Assembly: GCA_039187035.1 (NCBI GenBank)
Contig: JBCCZS010000039.1
Span: 1-18,716, forward strand
DNA from: JAJFFW01 sp039187035
GTDB lineage: Bacteria; Pseudomonadota; Alphaproteobacteria; Caulobacterales; Parvularculaceae
Direction of reading: 5' to 3'
Length of the DNA: 18,716 bases
Each line of letters starts with the position of its first letter. The stretch's first letter is position 1. Below the pieces are notes generated by a model. It searched no databases and was not told where the DNA came from. It worked only from the letters and a program-made list of their open reading frames with translations. The translations under genes and the position numbers were made by a program. Shown here in pieces: positions 1 to 6,944 of the stretch.

Positions 1-104
1 CGACCGCCAACTCAACGGAAATCCGCGAGGCCGTCGAGGACGGCAAACGCCGCCTCGCCCGGCTCGTGCGCGAGGGCGCGGCCGGCGCGCTCGAAAGCGC
101 TTGA
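1..104 (+). CDS. C-terminal fragment of an unidentified protein
   Basis: An open frame enters from the left edge (first full codon at base 3) and stops with TGA at 102-104, leaving 33 residues. They are charged and helical (IREAVEDGKRRLARL, then an Ala/Gly-rich end). This frame has the GC-rich third positions typical of the window; the other two plus frames read as Arg/Pro-rich noise. The next gene starts 38 bp later on the same strand, so the two probably share a transcript. From general knowledge, DUF6384 proteins can sit beside TelA-type toxic-anion-resistance genes, whose C-termini are also charged helices. A TelA identity is therefore possible, but the fragment is too short to show it. 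Confidence 0.55.
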   Translation, partial: TANSTEIREAVEDGKRRLARLVREGAAGALESA

Positions 105-142
105 CGATTGAGGACGCCGTCCAGCGCGATTGAAGTGACGCC

Positions 143-1135
143 ATGGCCGTAAACGATATCGACGCGCCGGCGCAAACGCCGCCGGTCCCGCCCGTCGGGC
201 GCGGCGACCGGGCGCGGAAAAAACCGGCCTTCGACGACGTCATGCTCGCAATGGACATCGTCGACACGTTGCGCCACCAGGCGCTCGTCGTCGAACGCGA
301 ACTCGGCGCGGAAGCCCGCGAGGAGGCCCTCCTCGATCGGCTGCGCGAGATTTACCGAAATCAAGGCATCACGGTCTCCGACGACATTCTGCGCGACGGC
401 GTCAAGGCGCTTGAAGAAAAACGCTTCGTCTACGAACCGACCGACCGCGGGTTTCAAGGCCGGCTCGCCGGGCTTTACGTATCGCGCACGCGCTGGCTGA
501 AGCCGCTGGCTTTCGTCCTTGGCGTCGCAACGTTTTTGACGGGCGTTTACGAGTTCGGGATCGACGCCCCGCGCGAGCGCCGGGTCGAAGCGTTGCGCGT
601 CGAACGCACCGTCACGCTGCCGCGCCGGCTTGTTGAAACGCGGGACGCCGCGCTCGCAATCGCCGAGACCGACGACGCGCGCCGGCGCATCGAGACCGCC
701 TATCAAAACGGCGTCGCCGCCGCCGCCGACGGCGACCTCGACGCGGCGCGGGCCGCGGCCGGCGCGCTCGACGACTTCCGCGAGGACTTGTCGCGCGACC
801 TTGACATTCGCGTCGTGTCGCGCCCTGGCGAGTATTCCGGCGTGTTCCGCATACCGAACGATACGCCCGACGCACGCAACTACTATCTCATCGTCGAGGC
901 GGTCGACGCCGGGGGGCGCGTCCACGCCCTGGAGATCGCCAGCGAAGAAGACCGCGCGACCAAGCGCGCGCCGGCGTGGGGCGTGCGCGTGCCCAAGGGC
1001 GTGTTCGACGCGATCGCCGCCGACAAACAAGACGACCAAATCATTCAAAAAGCCGTCGTCGGGCGGAAGCCGAAAGGCTGGCTCGCGCCGCGGTACGACG
1101 TCGCGACCGCCGGCGGCGCGATCTTGGAGTGGTAG
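143..1135 (+). CDS. DUF6384-type membrane protein
   Basis: A 330-residue protein of unknown function that I recognise as DUF6384-like, mainly from its N-terminal signature: DDVMLAMDIVDTLRHQ at about 31-46, then an acidic helical stretch and ALEEKRFVYEP at about 89-99. The N-terminal ~115 residues look cytoplasmic and winged-helix-like. One hydrophobic segment at about 119-138 (WLKPLAFVLGVATFLTGVYE) probably crosses the membrane. It is followed by an Arg/Ala-rich helical region (145-225) and a C-terminal beta-rich domain (225-330) ending in ILEW. The ATG at 143 gives the conserved N-terminus; the ribosome binding site is weak. The next gene starts 5 bp after its stop, so the pair is almost certainly co-transcribed. 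No catalytic motif is visible. The family call is from memory of the signature and was not searched. Confidence 0.8.
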   Translation: MAVNDIDAPAQTPPVPPVGRGDRARKKPAFDDVMLAMDIVDTLRHQALVVERELGAEAREEALLDRLREIYRNQGITVSDDILRDGVKALEEKRFVYEPTDRGFQGRLAGLYVSRTRWLKPLAFVLGVATFLTGVYEFGIDAPRERRVEALRVERTVTLPRRLVETRDAALAIAETDDARRRIETAYQNGVAAAADGDLDAARAAAGALDDFREDLSRDLDIRVVSRPGEYSGVFRIPNDTPDARNYYLIVEAVDAGGRVHALEIASEEDRATKRAPAWGVRVPKGVFDAIAADKQDDQIIQKAVVGRKPKGWLAPRYDVATAGGAILEW

Positions 1136-1140
1136 GCGAC

Positions 1141-2664
1141 GTGACTGACGGATCGCAGGGCTTGCGAAAACTCGATACGGCGATTTCGTCCGCCCGCAGA
1201 CGCTTGGCTGAGGCCTCCTCAACCGCCGACGCCGACGCGCGCGCGCTCGCGCAGGCCCAGGACCGCGAAGCCGCCGCCCTCGCCGCGATCGCCGAGGTGC
1301 GCATGGCGCACTTGGAGCAAACGCCGCCGTCCGAGGCCGATCGGCCGACCGCGCGCATAGCGCGCCTCGACGCCGACGTGCGCGACCTGATCGTCGCCCA
1401 CGGGGCCCACGTCTCCGGGCTCAACGCAAAGCGCGACGCGGTCGAGGCGCGGCTGACGCGCCTTGAAGACGGCCGTCGGCGGGCGGACGGCAAACGCGTG
1501 GAGGCCGTCTCGGCGCACGACACGGCCGCGGCGGAAAGCCGGCGGCGACTGGAAGAAAACGCCGACTATCAAGCCCGCGCCGCCGCCGTCGACGACGCCA
1601 ACGAGATCGCCGAACGCGCCGCGCGCAAGGTCGACATCGCCGAAGCCGACCGCCGCGAAAAAGGCGCCGCCTATGAGAGCGACCGCCTGTTCATGTATCT
1701 TCTGGAACGCAAATACGCGACGTCGAAATACCGGGCGTTTCCGTTATTTGCGATGCTCGATCGCTGGGTCGCGCGTCTGATTTCCTATCGAAAATGGCGC
1801 GCGACTTACGTGCGGTTGACGGAGCTGCCGGAGAAGCTGCGCGCCCACGCCGACCGGGTCGACGCGCTCGCGGCGGAAGCCGAAGAAGCGCTTGAGGAAA
1901 TGGAACGCGAGGCGCTCGACGCGGACGGCGTCGACGCGTTGCGCGACCGCGTCGGCGAATTCGCACGCGAGATTGAGCGGCTCGATGCGGAAATTCGGGA
2001 TGCGGAAGAAGAGCGCGTCGCCGCGCAAGCCGAATACGCCGCCGCCGCGGCCGGCGAAGCCGGCCCCCTCGCCGAGGCCCGCACGATGCTCGCCGACGCG
2101 GTCGCCGCCATGAACGTGCCGGCGCTAGAAGAACTCGCTACGCAGACCGCTTCGCGCGAAGACGATCGGATCGTGCGCGAACTCGTCCGCATCCGCCGCG
2201 AGCGTATGGAGTTGGAAGAATCCCAGCGCACCGCGGGCCGTCGCCTCGACGCGGACGGCCGAGCGCTGCAGACGCTCGAAAGCGTGCGCCAGCGTTATAA
2301 GCTGTCGCGTTTCGACAGTCCGTATTCCTACTTTAGCGGCCGCGACCCGATCACGTCGCTCCTGGCGGCGTTTCTTCGCGGAGCCCTTTCCGGCGACGAT
2401 TTGTGGCGGCGCATCGAGCGCGCCCACCGCACGCGCCGGCGCGATTGGGATCGCGACGTCGGCGGCGACGTGTGGCGCGACGGGTTCGGCCTGCCGAAGC
2501 GCTGGGGCGACGACGGCTGGTCCGGCGGCCCGATCGGCCCCTCGGGCCCGCGTTGGGGCGGCGGGGCGCGCCGCCGCGTTCGCCGCGCGCCGACGCGAAT
2601 CCGCGTGCCCCGCGCCCCGCGTCGCTCAAGCGGCGGCGGGTTTCGCACCGGCGGCGGGTTTTAA
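1141..2664 (+). CDS. Long coiled-coil protein with Gly-rich C-terminus, unknown function
   Basis: A 507-residue protein from a GTG start with GGAG about 11 bases upstream; an in-frame start at 976 would overlap the DUF6384 gene by 160 bp and add an implausible Arg-rich head. Residues 1-180 and 230-385 are Ala/Glu/Arg-rich helices with coiled-coil periodicity. Between them (about 181-224) is an aromatic, less charged block (FMYLLERKYATSKYRAFPLF, then a DRWVARLISYRKW stretch). Another aromatic patch follows the second coil (about 386-430: RYKLSRFDSPYSYFSG, then DPITSLLAAFLRG). The last 70 residues are Trp/Gly/Arg/Pro-rich and end GGGFRTGGGF. There is no signal peptide or clear transmembrane segment, so it is probably cytoplasmic and may be recruited by the membrane protein encoded just upstream. 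No family name can be given. It stops 7 bp from a convergent gene. Confidence 0.82.
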   Translation: MTDGSQGLRKLDTAISSARRRLAEASSTADADARALAQAQDREAAALAAIAEVRMAHLEQTPPSEADRPTARIARLDADVRDLIVAHGAHVSGLNAKRDAVEARLTRLEDGRRRADGKRVEAVSAHDTAAAESRRRLEENADYQARAAAVDDANEIAERAARKVDIAEADRREKGAAYESDRLFMYLLERKYATSKYRAFPLFAMLDRWVARLISYRKWRATYVRLTELPEKLRAHADRVDALAAEAEEALEEMEREALDADGVDALRDRVGEFAREIERLDAEIRDAEEERVAAQAEYAAAAAGEAGPLAEARTMLADAVAAMNVPALEELATQTASREDDRIVRELVRIRRERMELEESQRTAGRRLDADGRALQTLESVRQRYKLSRFDSPYSYFSGRDPITSLLAAFLRGALSGDDLWRRIERAHRTRRRDWDRDVGGDVWRDGFGLPKRWGDDGWSGGPIGPSGPRWGGGARRRVRRAPTRIRVPRAPRRSSGGGFRTGGGF

Positions 2665-2671
2665 CGCGTCT

Positions 2672-3097
2672 TCAGTCGGCGCTCGCCGGATAGTACCATA
2701 CGCGGCGCACCAGCCCGTTCTCCACTTCATAAACCGCGAGCGCGCTTCGCCGGCGCGTGTCGCCGTCGATCCCCGACCATTCGGCGACTTCGCGCACGGC
2801 GATGAACGCGCCGTCGCCGACGAGGCCGTCAATCCGGCTGCGGGTGCGTTGTTCGGAAGCCGCGTACCGGCGCATTTGGCGAACAAGATCGTCTTTGCCG
2901 CGGGCGACGACGTCGACCCGATCCTCGGAGACGCCGATTTGCTGCACGTCGCGATGCATCAGCGCGGCCATCGCATCGACGTCTTTGTCATTGTACGCCG
3001 TGATAAACGCGTCGACGACGGCCGCGCCCTCCGGCGGCTGCGGCGCGCAGGCGCCGGCGGCGAGCGCCGCGCAAAGGCCCGCTAAACGTCGACGCAT
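2672..3097 (-). CDS. NTF2-like (SnoaL/DUF4440-type) lipoprotein
   Basis: A 141-residue protein with an N-terminal signal and a weak lipobox (LAAGAC, Cys17). The mature part reads as an NTF2-like alpha+beta cone: a first helix with VVDAFITAYNDKDVDAMAALMHRDV (about 27-51) is the typical opening of SnoaL/DUF4440-type domains. The later strands (FIAVREVAEW, then ALAVYEVENGLVRRVWYYP) match the C-terminal sheet of that fold. Such domains bind small ligands or act as isomerases or hydrolases; nothing here fixes a substrate. It begins 6 bp downstream of the ABC1-family kinase gene on the same strand, so they form a two-gene unit. The signal peptide implies the periplasm or outer membrane, away from the kinase, so a shared transcript does not imply a complex. 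Confidence 0.8.
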   Translation of the reverse strand: MRRRLAGLCAALAAGACAPQPPEGAAVVDAFITAYNDKDVDAMAALMHRDVQQIGVSEDRVDVVARGKDDLVRQMRRYAASEQRTRSRIDGLVGDGAFIAVREVAEWSGIDGDTRRRSALAVYEVENGLVRRVWYYPASAD

Positions 3098-3103
3098 GCG
3101 CCT

Positions 3104-4519
3104 TTACGCCCCGTCCGCATACGGCTTGAACAACGCGCGCACGTCGACGCGCGCCTTGAGCCTGACGGCGAGAAGATAAATCCCGCCGAATTTGCGATGC
3201 AGGTAAAGCGCGTCCGTCGGCGGCGTATGGCCGATAACGTCCTCCTGCGGCAAGTCGAGGCCTTTATCCCGCAAACGGCCGGCGAGATCGGACGCGGCGA
3301 AGTCGAACGGCCCGTCCAACCGCAACGGCTCGGTCGCCATCCGCAACATATCGGCGAACTCGGCGCGCTGCGCGGCGAGGACCGCCGGGTCCATCAACCC
3401 GATGTCGCGGACCGCGTCGAACATCGCGTCTTCATCGCCGCGATAGCCGGCGGCGACGAGACGGCGATAGCCTTCCGACAAGGCCGGCGAGAGCTCATGC
3501 GTCGCCCCGAAATCCAACAGGATCAACCGCCCCGTCTCGGCGTCGTAGCGAAAGTTCGCAAAATTCGGATCGGTCTGCATCAGGCGAAATTCGAAAAGCT
3601 CGCGATAGAGCAGCCGGATCGCCAGCATGACGATCCGATCACGGACGGCCTGGTCCGCATCGGCGAAATCCTCGACCGGGGCGCCGCCGAGGCGCGTCAT
3701 CGCGAGGACCGACGGCGTCGTCAGATCGGCCTGCAGGCGGGGCGTCAGGTAATCGGGATCGCCGTCGAGAAGGCCCGCGAAGCGCTCCATGCACGCGCCT
3801 TCACGCTCATAGTCCGCCTCTTCGTGCAATTGGCGCTTGGCCTCGTCCAACAGCCGGTCGACGTCGAGGGATTTCGGCGCAAGCCGGCTGAGCCCGATCA
3901 ACGCGCCCATATTGTCGACGTCGGACGAAATGCTGTCGCGCACGCCCGGATACTGAACCTTGATCGCAAGGTCCCGGCCGTCGCGCGTCGTCGCGCGATG
4001 CACTTGACCGATCGAGGCGGCGGCCATCGGCGCGGCGTCGAAGCGCGAGAATTTCTTCAGCCAGCCCGCGCCCCACGCGCGATTGAGCGTCGATTTGAGT
4101 TGCTGCGGCGGCATCGGCGTCGCCGAAGCGCGCAGGCGCGCCAGAACCTCGGCGAGTTCCGGCGGCAGGAAGTCGCCGCCGTCCATGGACAACAGCTGGC
4201 CGACCTTCATGGCCGCGCCGCGCAGTTTGGCGAGTTCGTCGGCGACCTTGCGCGCGTTGCGCGGCGTCAACAGAAGATCGCGCATGTCCGGACGCCCGCC
4301 CGTCACCGCGGCGCGCGCGCCGTTCACCAACATGTCCGAAGCGACGTCCGCCGCAAGACCGCCGACGCGCAACAAGCGGCCCGTCCGCGAGGTCGGCACG
4401 GCCTTCCCGCCGTCGTCGATGGGAGCCCCGTCGGTAAGGGTATCGTCGGTAAGGGCGTCGTCGGCAAAAGCGGCGCCGGCGGGCGCCGCCGTCACCGGCG
4501 CGCCGTCTCGTCGATCCAT
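3104..4519 (-). CDS. ABC1/UbiB-family atypical kinase (COQ8/ADCK-like)
   Basis: A 471-residue protein with all hallmarks of the ABC1/UbiB family: KxGQ (KVGQ, about 105-108), Ala-rich loop AAASIGQVHRA (166-176), the ATP-binding lysine in IKVQYPGV (187), the family acidic helix EEADYERE (233-240), DPNFANF (317-323) and the DFG-equivalent LLDFGAT (334-340). Family members support ubiquinone biosynthesis as unorthodox ATPases/kinases. It lacks the C-terminal transmembrane hairpins of canonical proteobacterial UbiB and ends soon after HRKFGG, so it resembles the shorter COQ8-like form. The ATG at 4519 is chosen because GGAG lies 7 bases upstream; an in-frame start at 4639 would add 40 residues of low-complexity sequence. 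Even so, the first ~45 residues are acidic and repetitive. The NTF2-like lipoprotein gene follows 6 bp downstream. Confidence 0.92.
   Translation of the reverse strand: MDRRDGAPVTAAPAGAAFADDALTDDTLTDGAPIDDGGKAVPTSRTGRLLRVGGLAADVASDMLVNGARAAVTGGRPDMRDLLLTPRNARKVADELAKLRGAAMKVGQLLSMDGGDFLPPELAEVLARLRASATPMPPQQLKSTLNRAWGAGWLKKFSRFDAAPMAAASIGQVHRATTRDGRDLAIKVQYPGVRDSISSDVDNMGALIGLSRLAPKSLDVDRLLDEAKRQLHEEADYEREGACMERFAGLLDGDPDYLTPRLQADLTTPSVLAMTRLGGAPVEDFADADQAVRDRIVMLAIRLLYRELFEFRLMQTDPNFANFRYDAETGRLILLDFGATHELSPALSEGYRRLVAAGYRGDEDAMFDAVRDIGLMDPAVLAAQRAEFADMLRMATEPLRLDGPFDFAASDLAGRLRDKGLDLPQEDVIGHTPPTDALYLHRKFGGIYLLAVRLKARVDVRALFKPYADGA
4431..4475. repeat. 15-bp tandem repeat inside the kinase gene N-terminus
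   Basis: Three consecutive 15-bp units: the first two (4431-4445 and 4446-4460) begin TCGGTAAGGG and differ by only two bases; the third (4461-4475) is diverged. Being a multiple of three, the unit keeps frame and encodes the acidic DDALT/DDTLT/DGAPI-type repeats at about residues 20-36 of the ABC1 kinase. It looks like slippage in a dispensable N-terminal extension. Confidence 0.7.
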
Positions 4520-4646
4520 GTGCGTGCTCCGATCGTTGCTGTTTTCGGCAGGCACTCTGTTTACGACGGCGAGCCGCGGCGGATCGGCCGTTTCGTTCGT
4601 CTGACGCGGCGCCGCATTAGGCCTTCCGCAAGGTTTCAACCGTAGA

Positions 4647-4663
4647 TACTCTTTTCAGGAGTA
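4647..4663. promoter_or_regulatory. Short inverted repeat in a divergent intergenic region
   Basis: TACTC and GAGTA flank a 7-base spacer in the most AT-rich part of the gap between the ABC1 kinase (minus) and PilZ (plus) genes. The gap (4520-4724) must hold both promoters. A 5-bp dyad can arise by chance, so an operator role is only a suggestion; no convincing -35/-10 pair was found. Confidence 0.2.
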
Positions 4664-4724
4664 CACAACCGATAACCAAGGCAATTCGCGCCGTCCGCGA
4701 CCGGCGGCGAGAAGGGGAGACGAC

Positions 4725-5078
4725 ATGCGTGCGGCCATCAAGCTTGAGGCGGTCAAAACCGTCGATCAACGAGCAGCCCGCCGCTACAAAGCGCGCGGCG
4801 GGGTTTCTATCGAATCCGACGGCGCCTCGTTCGGCGGCGTGTTGACGGAAATCTCGGCCGTCGGCGCGGCCGTGCGTACGTCTAAAGACATGACCGTCGA
4901 CACGACCTGCAATATTTTGATCGTGGGTCTCGGCGCGTTCGAAGGACGCGTCGCTCGGCGCATCTCCGAAAACGGCTACGCTATTGCGTTCGAAATGGGC
5001 GAAGGCGCGCAAGCCGCGTTGGACGACCATCTCGCCGCGCTCTACGAAGAACGCGACTTCATCGTCCTCGACGCCTAA
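4725..5078 (+). CDS. Small stand-alone PilZ domain protein
   Basis: A 117-residue protein consisting almost only of a PilZ domain. The N-terminal RxxxR motif is R20-Y-K-A-R24. The second motif, normally [D/N]xSxxG, reads E42-I-S-A-V-G47, with Glu in the first position. The strands after it (CNILIVGLG, then EGRVARRISENGYAIAFEM) give the expected beta-barrel pattern. PilZ domains are the classic bacterial cyclic-di-GMP receptors; the Glu substitution leaves binding uncertain. The start is well supported by AAGGGGAG a few bases before the ATG. It is divergent from the ABC1 kinase and convergent with mipZ, 24 bp apart, so it is probably a single-gene transcript. Confidence 0.88.
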   Translation: MRAAIKLEAVKTVDQRAARRYKARGGVSIESDGASFGGVLTEISAVGAAVRTSKDMTVDTTCNILIVGLGAFEGRVARRISENGYAIAFEMGEGAQAALDDHLAALYEERDFIVLDA

Positions 5079-5102
5079 CGCCCAACCCGCGCACGACTGC
5101 GC

Positions 5103-5933
5103 CTACGCCGCGCGTTCCGCATCTACGGCCTGGGCTTTAGGCAAGTTGAGTGCGGCGACGAGCGCGCGCACTTCGATCCGCGCCGTCACGTGGCTCATCG
5201 TCGACAAGCGCACCGGCGCTTGCTTGGCCCCGAGATCGAGCAACGTCAGCCCCAAAGGAAACAGCTCGCGGTAAATGACGCGATCGCCGAACCCGCGCGC
5301 GAGCCGAAACCCGATGCGCGCGGCGAGATCGTCCAGCCGCTCGCCCATGCGCCGCTTATTGTTCGACCGCGTGGCGGACACGCGGTTGCGCATGACGACC
5401 CAGTCGATCGAGCCGGCGACGCCCGACATCGCCCGTCGTTTGCGCGCGTTCCAAACCATCTCGGCGTAAATCGACGGTCCAATAATTTTTTCCGTCTGCG
5501 GATCGATCCGGGCCAACAGGTCGAAATCGACGAAACTGTCGTTCAACGGGGTGACGATCGTATCGGCGTGGTCGTGAGCCAGGCGGGATAAATGAGAGTC
5601 GGCCCCGGGACAATCGATGACGACGAAATCGACCGCGCTCAAGGCCTGCAACGCAGCGACGAAGGCGTCGGTTTCCGCGGACTTGGCGTCGCCGCGGCTG
5701 TCGAGCTCGGACGCCTCCAAGAGCGGCGTTTGCGGGAACGGCAAGTCGACGTCGTTCGCCTCGCAATAGGCGCGCCGGTTTTCCAGATAGCGCGACAAGC
5801 TGCGCTGGCGGAGGTCGAGATCGAGGGTCGCGACCTTCGCGCCGGACCGCAAGAGCGCGACGGCGATGTGCATCGCCGCCGTCGATTTACCCGACCCGCC
5901 TTTTTCGTTGCCGATGACGATGACGTGGGTCAA
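5103..5933 (-). CDS. mipZ: Division-plane positioning ATPase MipZ
   Basis: A 276-residue P-loop ATPase of the ParA/MinD superfamily, matching Caulobacter MipZ along its length from memory. It has the deviant Walker A NEKGGSGKST (9-18), Walker A' LDLDLRQR with ENRR just after (37-54), Walker B VVIDCPGAD (104-112), NDSFVDFD (131-138), DWVVMRNR (177-184) and DRVIYRELFPLGLTLLDL (217-234). MipZ forms a bipolar gradient around ParB-bound origins and inhibits FtsZ polymerisation, so the ring forms at midcell. The only plausible start is TTG at 5933: the upstream frame hits TGA within 15 bases, and AGAGAGGG lies 4 bases before it. The gene is not beside parAB and is divergent from a periplasmic chaperone gene. 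Confidence 0.96.
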   Translation of the reverse strand: MTHVIVIGNEKGGSGKSTAAMHIAVALLRSGAKVATLDLDLRQRSLSRYLENRRAYCEANDVDLPFPQTPLLEASELDSRGDAKSAETDAFVAALQALSAVDFVVIDCPGADSHLSRLAHDHADTIVTPLNDSFVDFDLLARIDPQTEKIIGPSIYAEMVWNARKRRAMSGVAGSIDWVVMRNRVSATRSNNKRRMGERLDDLAARIGFRLARGFGDRVIYRELFPLGLTLLDLGAKQAPVRLSTMSHVTARIEVRALVAALNLPKAQAVDAERAA

Positions 5934-5940
5934 CGAACCC

Positions 5941-5955
5941 TCTCTTCACTAGAGA
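5941..5955 (-). promoter_or_regulatory. Hairpin overlapping the mipZ ribosome binding site
   Basis: In the mipZ mRNA, UCUCU and AGAGA form a perfect 5-bp stem around a 5-base loop. The 3' arm is the first part of the Shine-Dalgarno AGAGAGGG that precedes the TTG start. The pairing is seen directly; translational control is inference, and the stem is weak (only two G-C pairs). Confidence 0.35.
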
Positions 5956-6077
5956 CCGCGCCGGGCGACGACGCGTCGCCGCACTCTGGTCGTTATTCGA
6001 TCGTTTCGCAGCCGGCGGGGCGTAATCGGATCGCTTCGGAAAGATTCTCGAAACGCCCGCCGCGTACGGTGAAACCT

Positions 6078-6926
6078 ATGCTTGGCTGTTGCTTGCGCCG
6101 ATTCTGGAGCGTCGGAGTAGCCGCGCTGATCGCGATTGCGGCGGCGGGCGGCGCGCCCGCGCATGCGGAATTCGCAATTTCGCCGTTGCGTCAGGTGATT
6201 ACGGCGGAAAGCCCCGAAGCGACTTTTATGATTTCCAATCCGTCGGCGCGCCGCTTGGAGGCGCGCATTCGGTGGATCGACCTTCAAGCCGAAGACGAGG
6301 GCTACCGCCCCGCCTCGCCGGAACTGCGCGACCGGTTGAGCGCGGCGCGCTACCTGACCGTGACGCCGAGCGCCTTGACGCTCGGCCCCGGCGAGCGCGC
6401 GGCGATCCGGATCGCCTTGCGCGCGGATCGAAACCCGGGACCCGGCGAGCGCCGCTCGCATTTGTTGATCGAAACGGACGCGGTGCGCACGCCGCTACGC
6501 AACGCCGGCGGCGGCATGCAAGCCGATATCGGGCTCGGCGTGTCGGCGCCGGTGATTTTGCGCGCCGGGTCGGGCGCTGCCGGCGCGGCCATCGGCGATA
6601 CGCGGCTGACGCGGCTCGGCGACGGCCTCTTGGCGCTTGAGACGGCGGTCCTGCCGAAGGGGGCGTTTTCGGCGTTCGGGCGGCTCGCCGTGCGCTTCCG
6701 CGCCGCCGGCGAAACGCGCGAGCGCGCCTTGGGGACGGTCCGCAACGTCGCCGCATACGCCGACGCGCCGCTTCGGCTGGTCACCGTGGCCCTCGGCCGC
6801 GAGCACCTGCCGCAAGGCCGCATGACGGTGCGCTATGAAGGGGAAGGCGAATTCGCCGGACAGGTCTTCGCCGAACGCGTGTTTTCAATCGCCGCGCCGC
6901 CGCCTGGGGACGATAGCGGCTCCTAA
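6078..6926 (+). CDS. PapD-like periplasmic pilus chaperone
   Basis: A 282-residue secreted protein with a Sec signal peptide (1-30, predicted cleavage after APAHA). The mature N-terminal Ig-like domain has the chaperone pattern: FAISPLRQVITAES, then ATFMISNPSARRLEARIRWI, the F1/G1-like segment LTVTPSALTLGPGERAAIRI (93-112) and alternating hydrophobics. The C-terminal half is a second beta-rich domain. PapD-type chaperones deliver pilin subunits to an outer-membrane usher; no usher or pilin gene is in this window. The ATG at 6078 begins the signal peptide and is preferred over upstream frame continuations that run antisense through mipZ; a GTG nine bases upstream is an alternative. It is divergent from mipZ (144-bp gap) and convergent with a SPOR gene (18 bp). 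Confidence 0.82.
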   Translation: MLGCCLRRFWSVGVAALIAIAAAGGAPAHAEFAISPLRQVITAESPEATFMISNPSARRLEARIRWIDLQAEDEGYRPASPELRDRLSAARYLTVTPSALTLGPGERAAIRIALRADRNPGPGERRSHLLIETDAVRTPLRNAGGGMQADIGLGVSAPVILRAGSGAAGAAIGDTRLTRLGDGLLALETAVLPKGAFSAFGRLAVRFRAAGETRERALGTVRNVAAYADAPLRLVTVALGREHLPQGRMTVRYEGEGEFAGQVFAERVFSIAAPPPGDDSGS

Positions 6927-6944
6927 GCGCAGGCGACGGCCGCT

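Noticed and set aside
976..1140. Upstream start for the coiled-coil protein
   Set aside because: It would overlap the DUF6384 gene by 160 bp and add an Arg-rich segment typical of out-of-frame GC-rich sequence; GTG at 1141 fits better.
4520..4639. 40-residue upstream extension of the ABC1 kinase
   Set aside because: The ATG at 4519 has a good GGAG at 7 bases, whereas the extension is polar, unconserved-looking and would consume the divergent promoter gap.
3197..4645. Long open frame of about 480 codons on the plus strand opposite the ABC1 kinase
   Set aside because: It is antisense to a clear conserved kinase, is Arg/His-rich without domains, and arises because the codon bias of this GC-rich genome suppresses stops in the opposite frame.
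5592..6077. Upstream extension of the pilus chaperone frame across mipZ
   Set aside because: This part is antisense to mipZ and would bury the clear signal peptide beginning at 6078.
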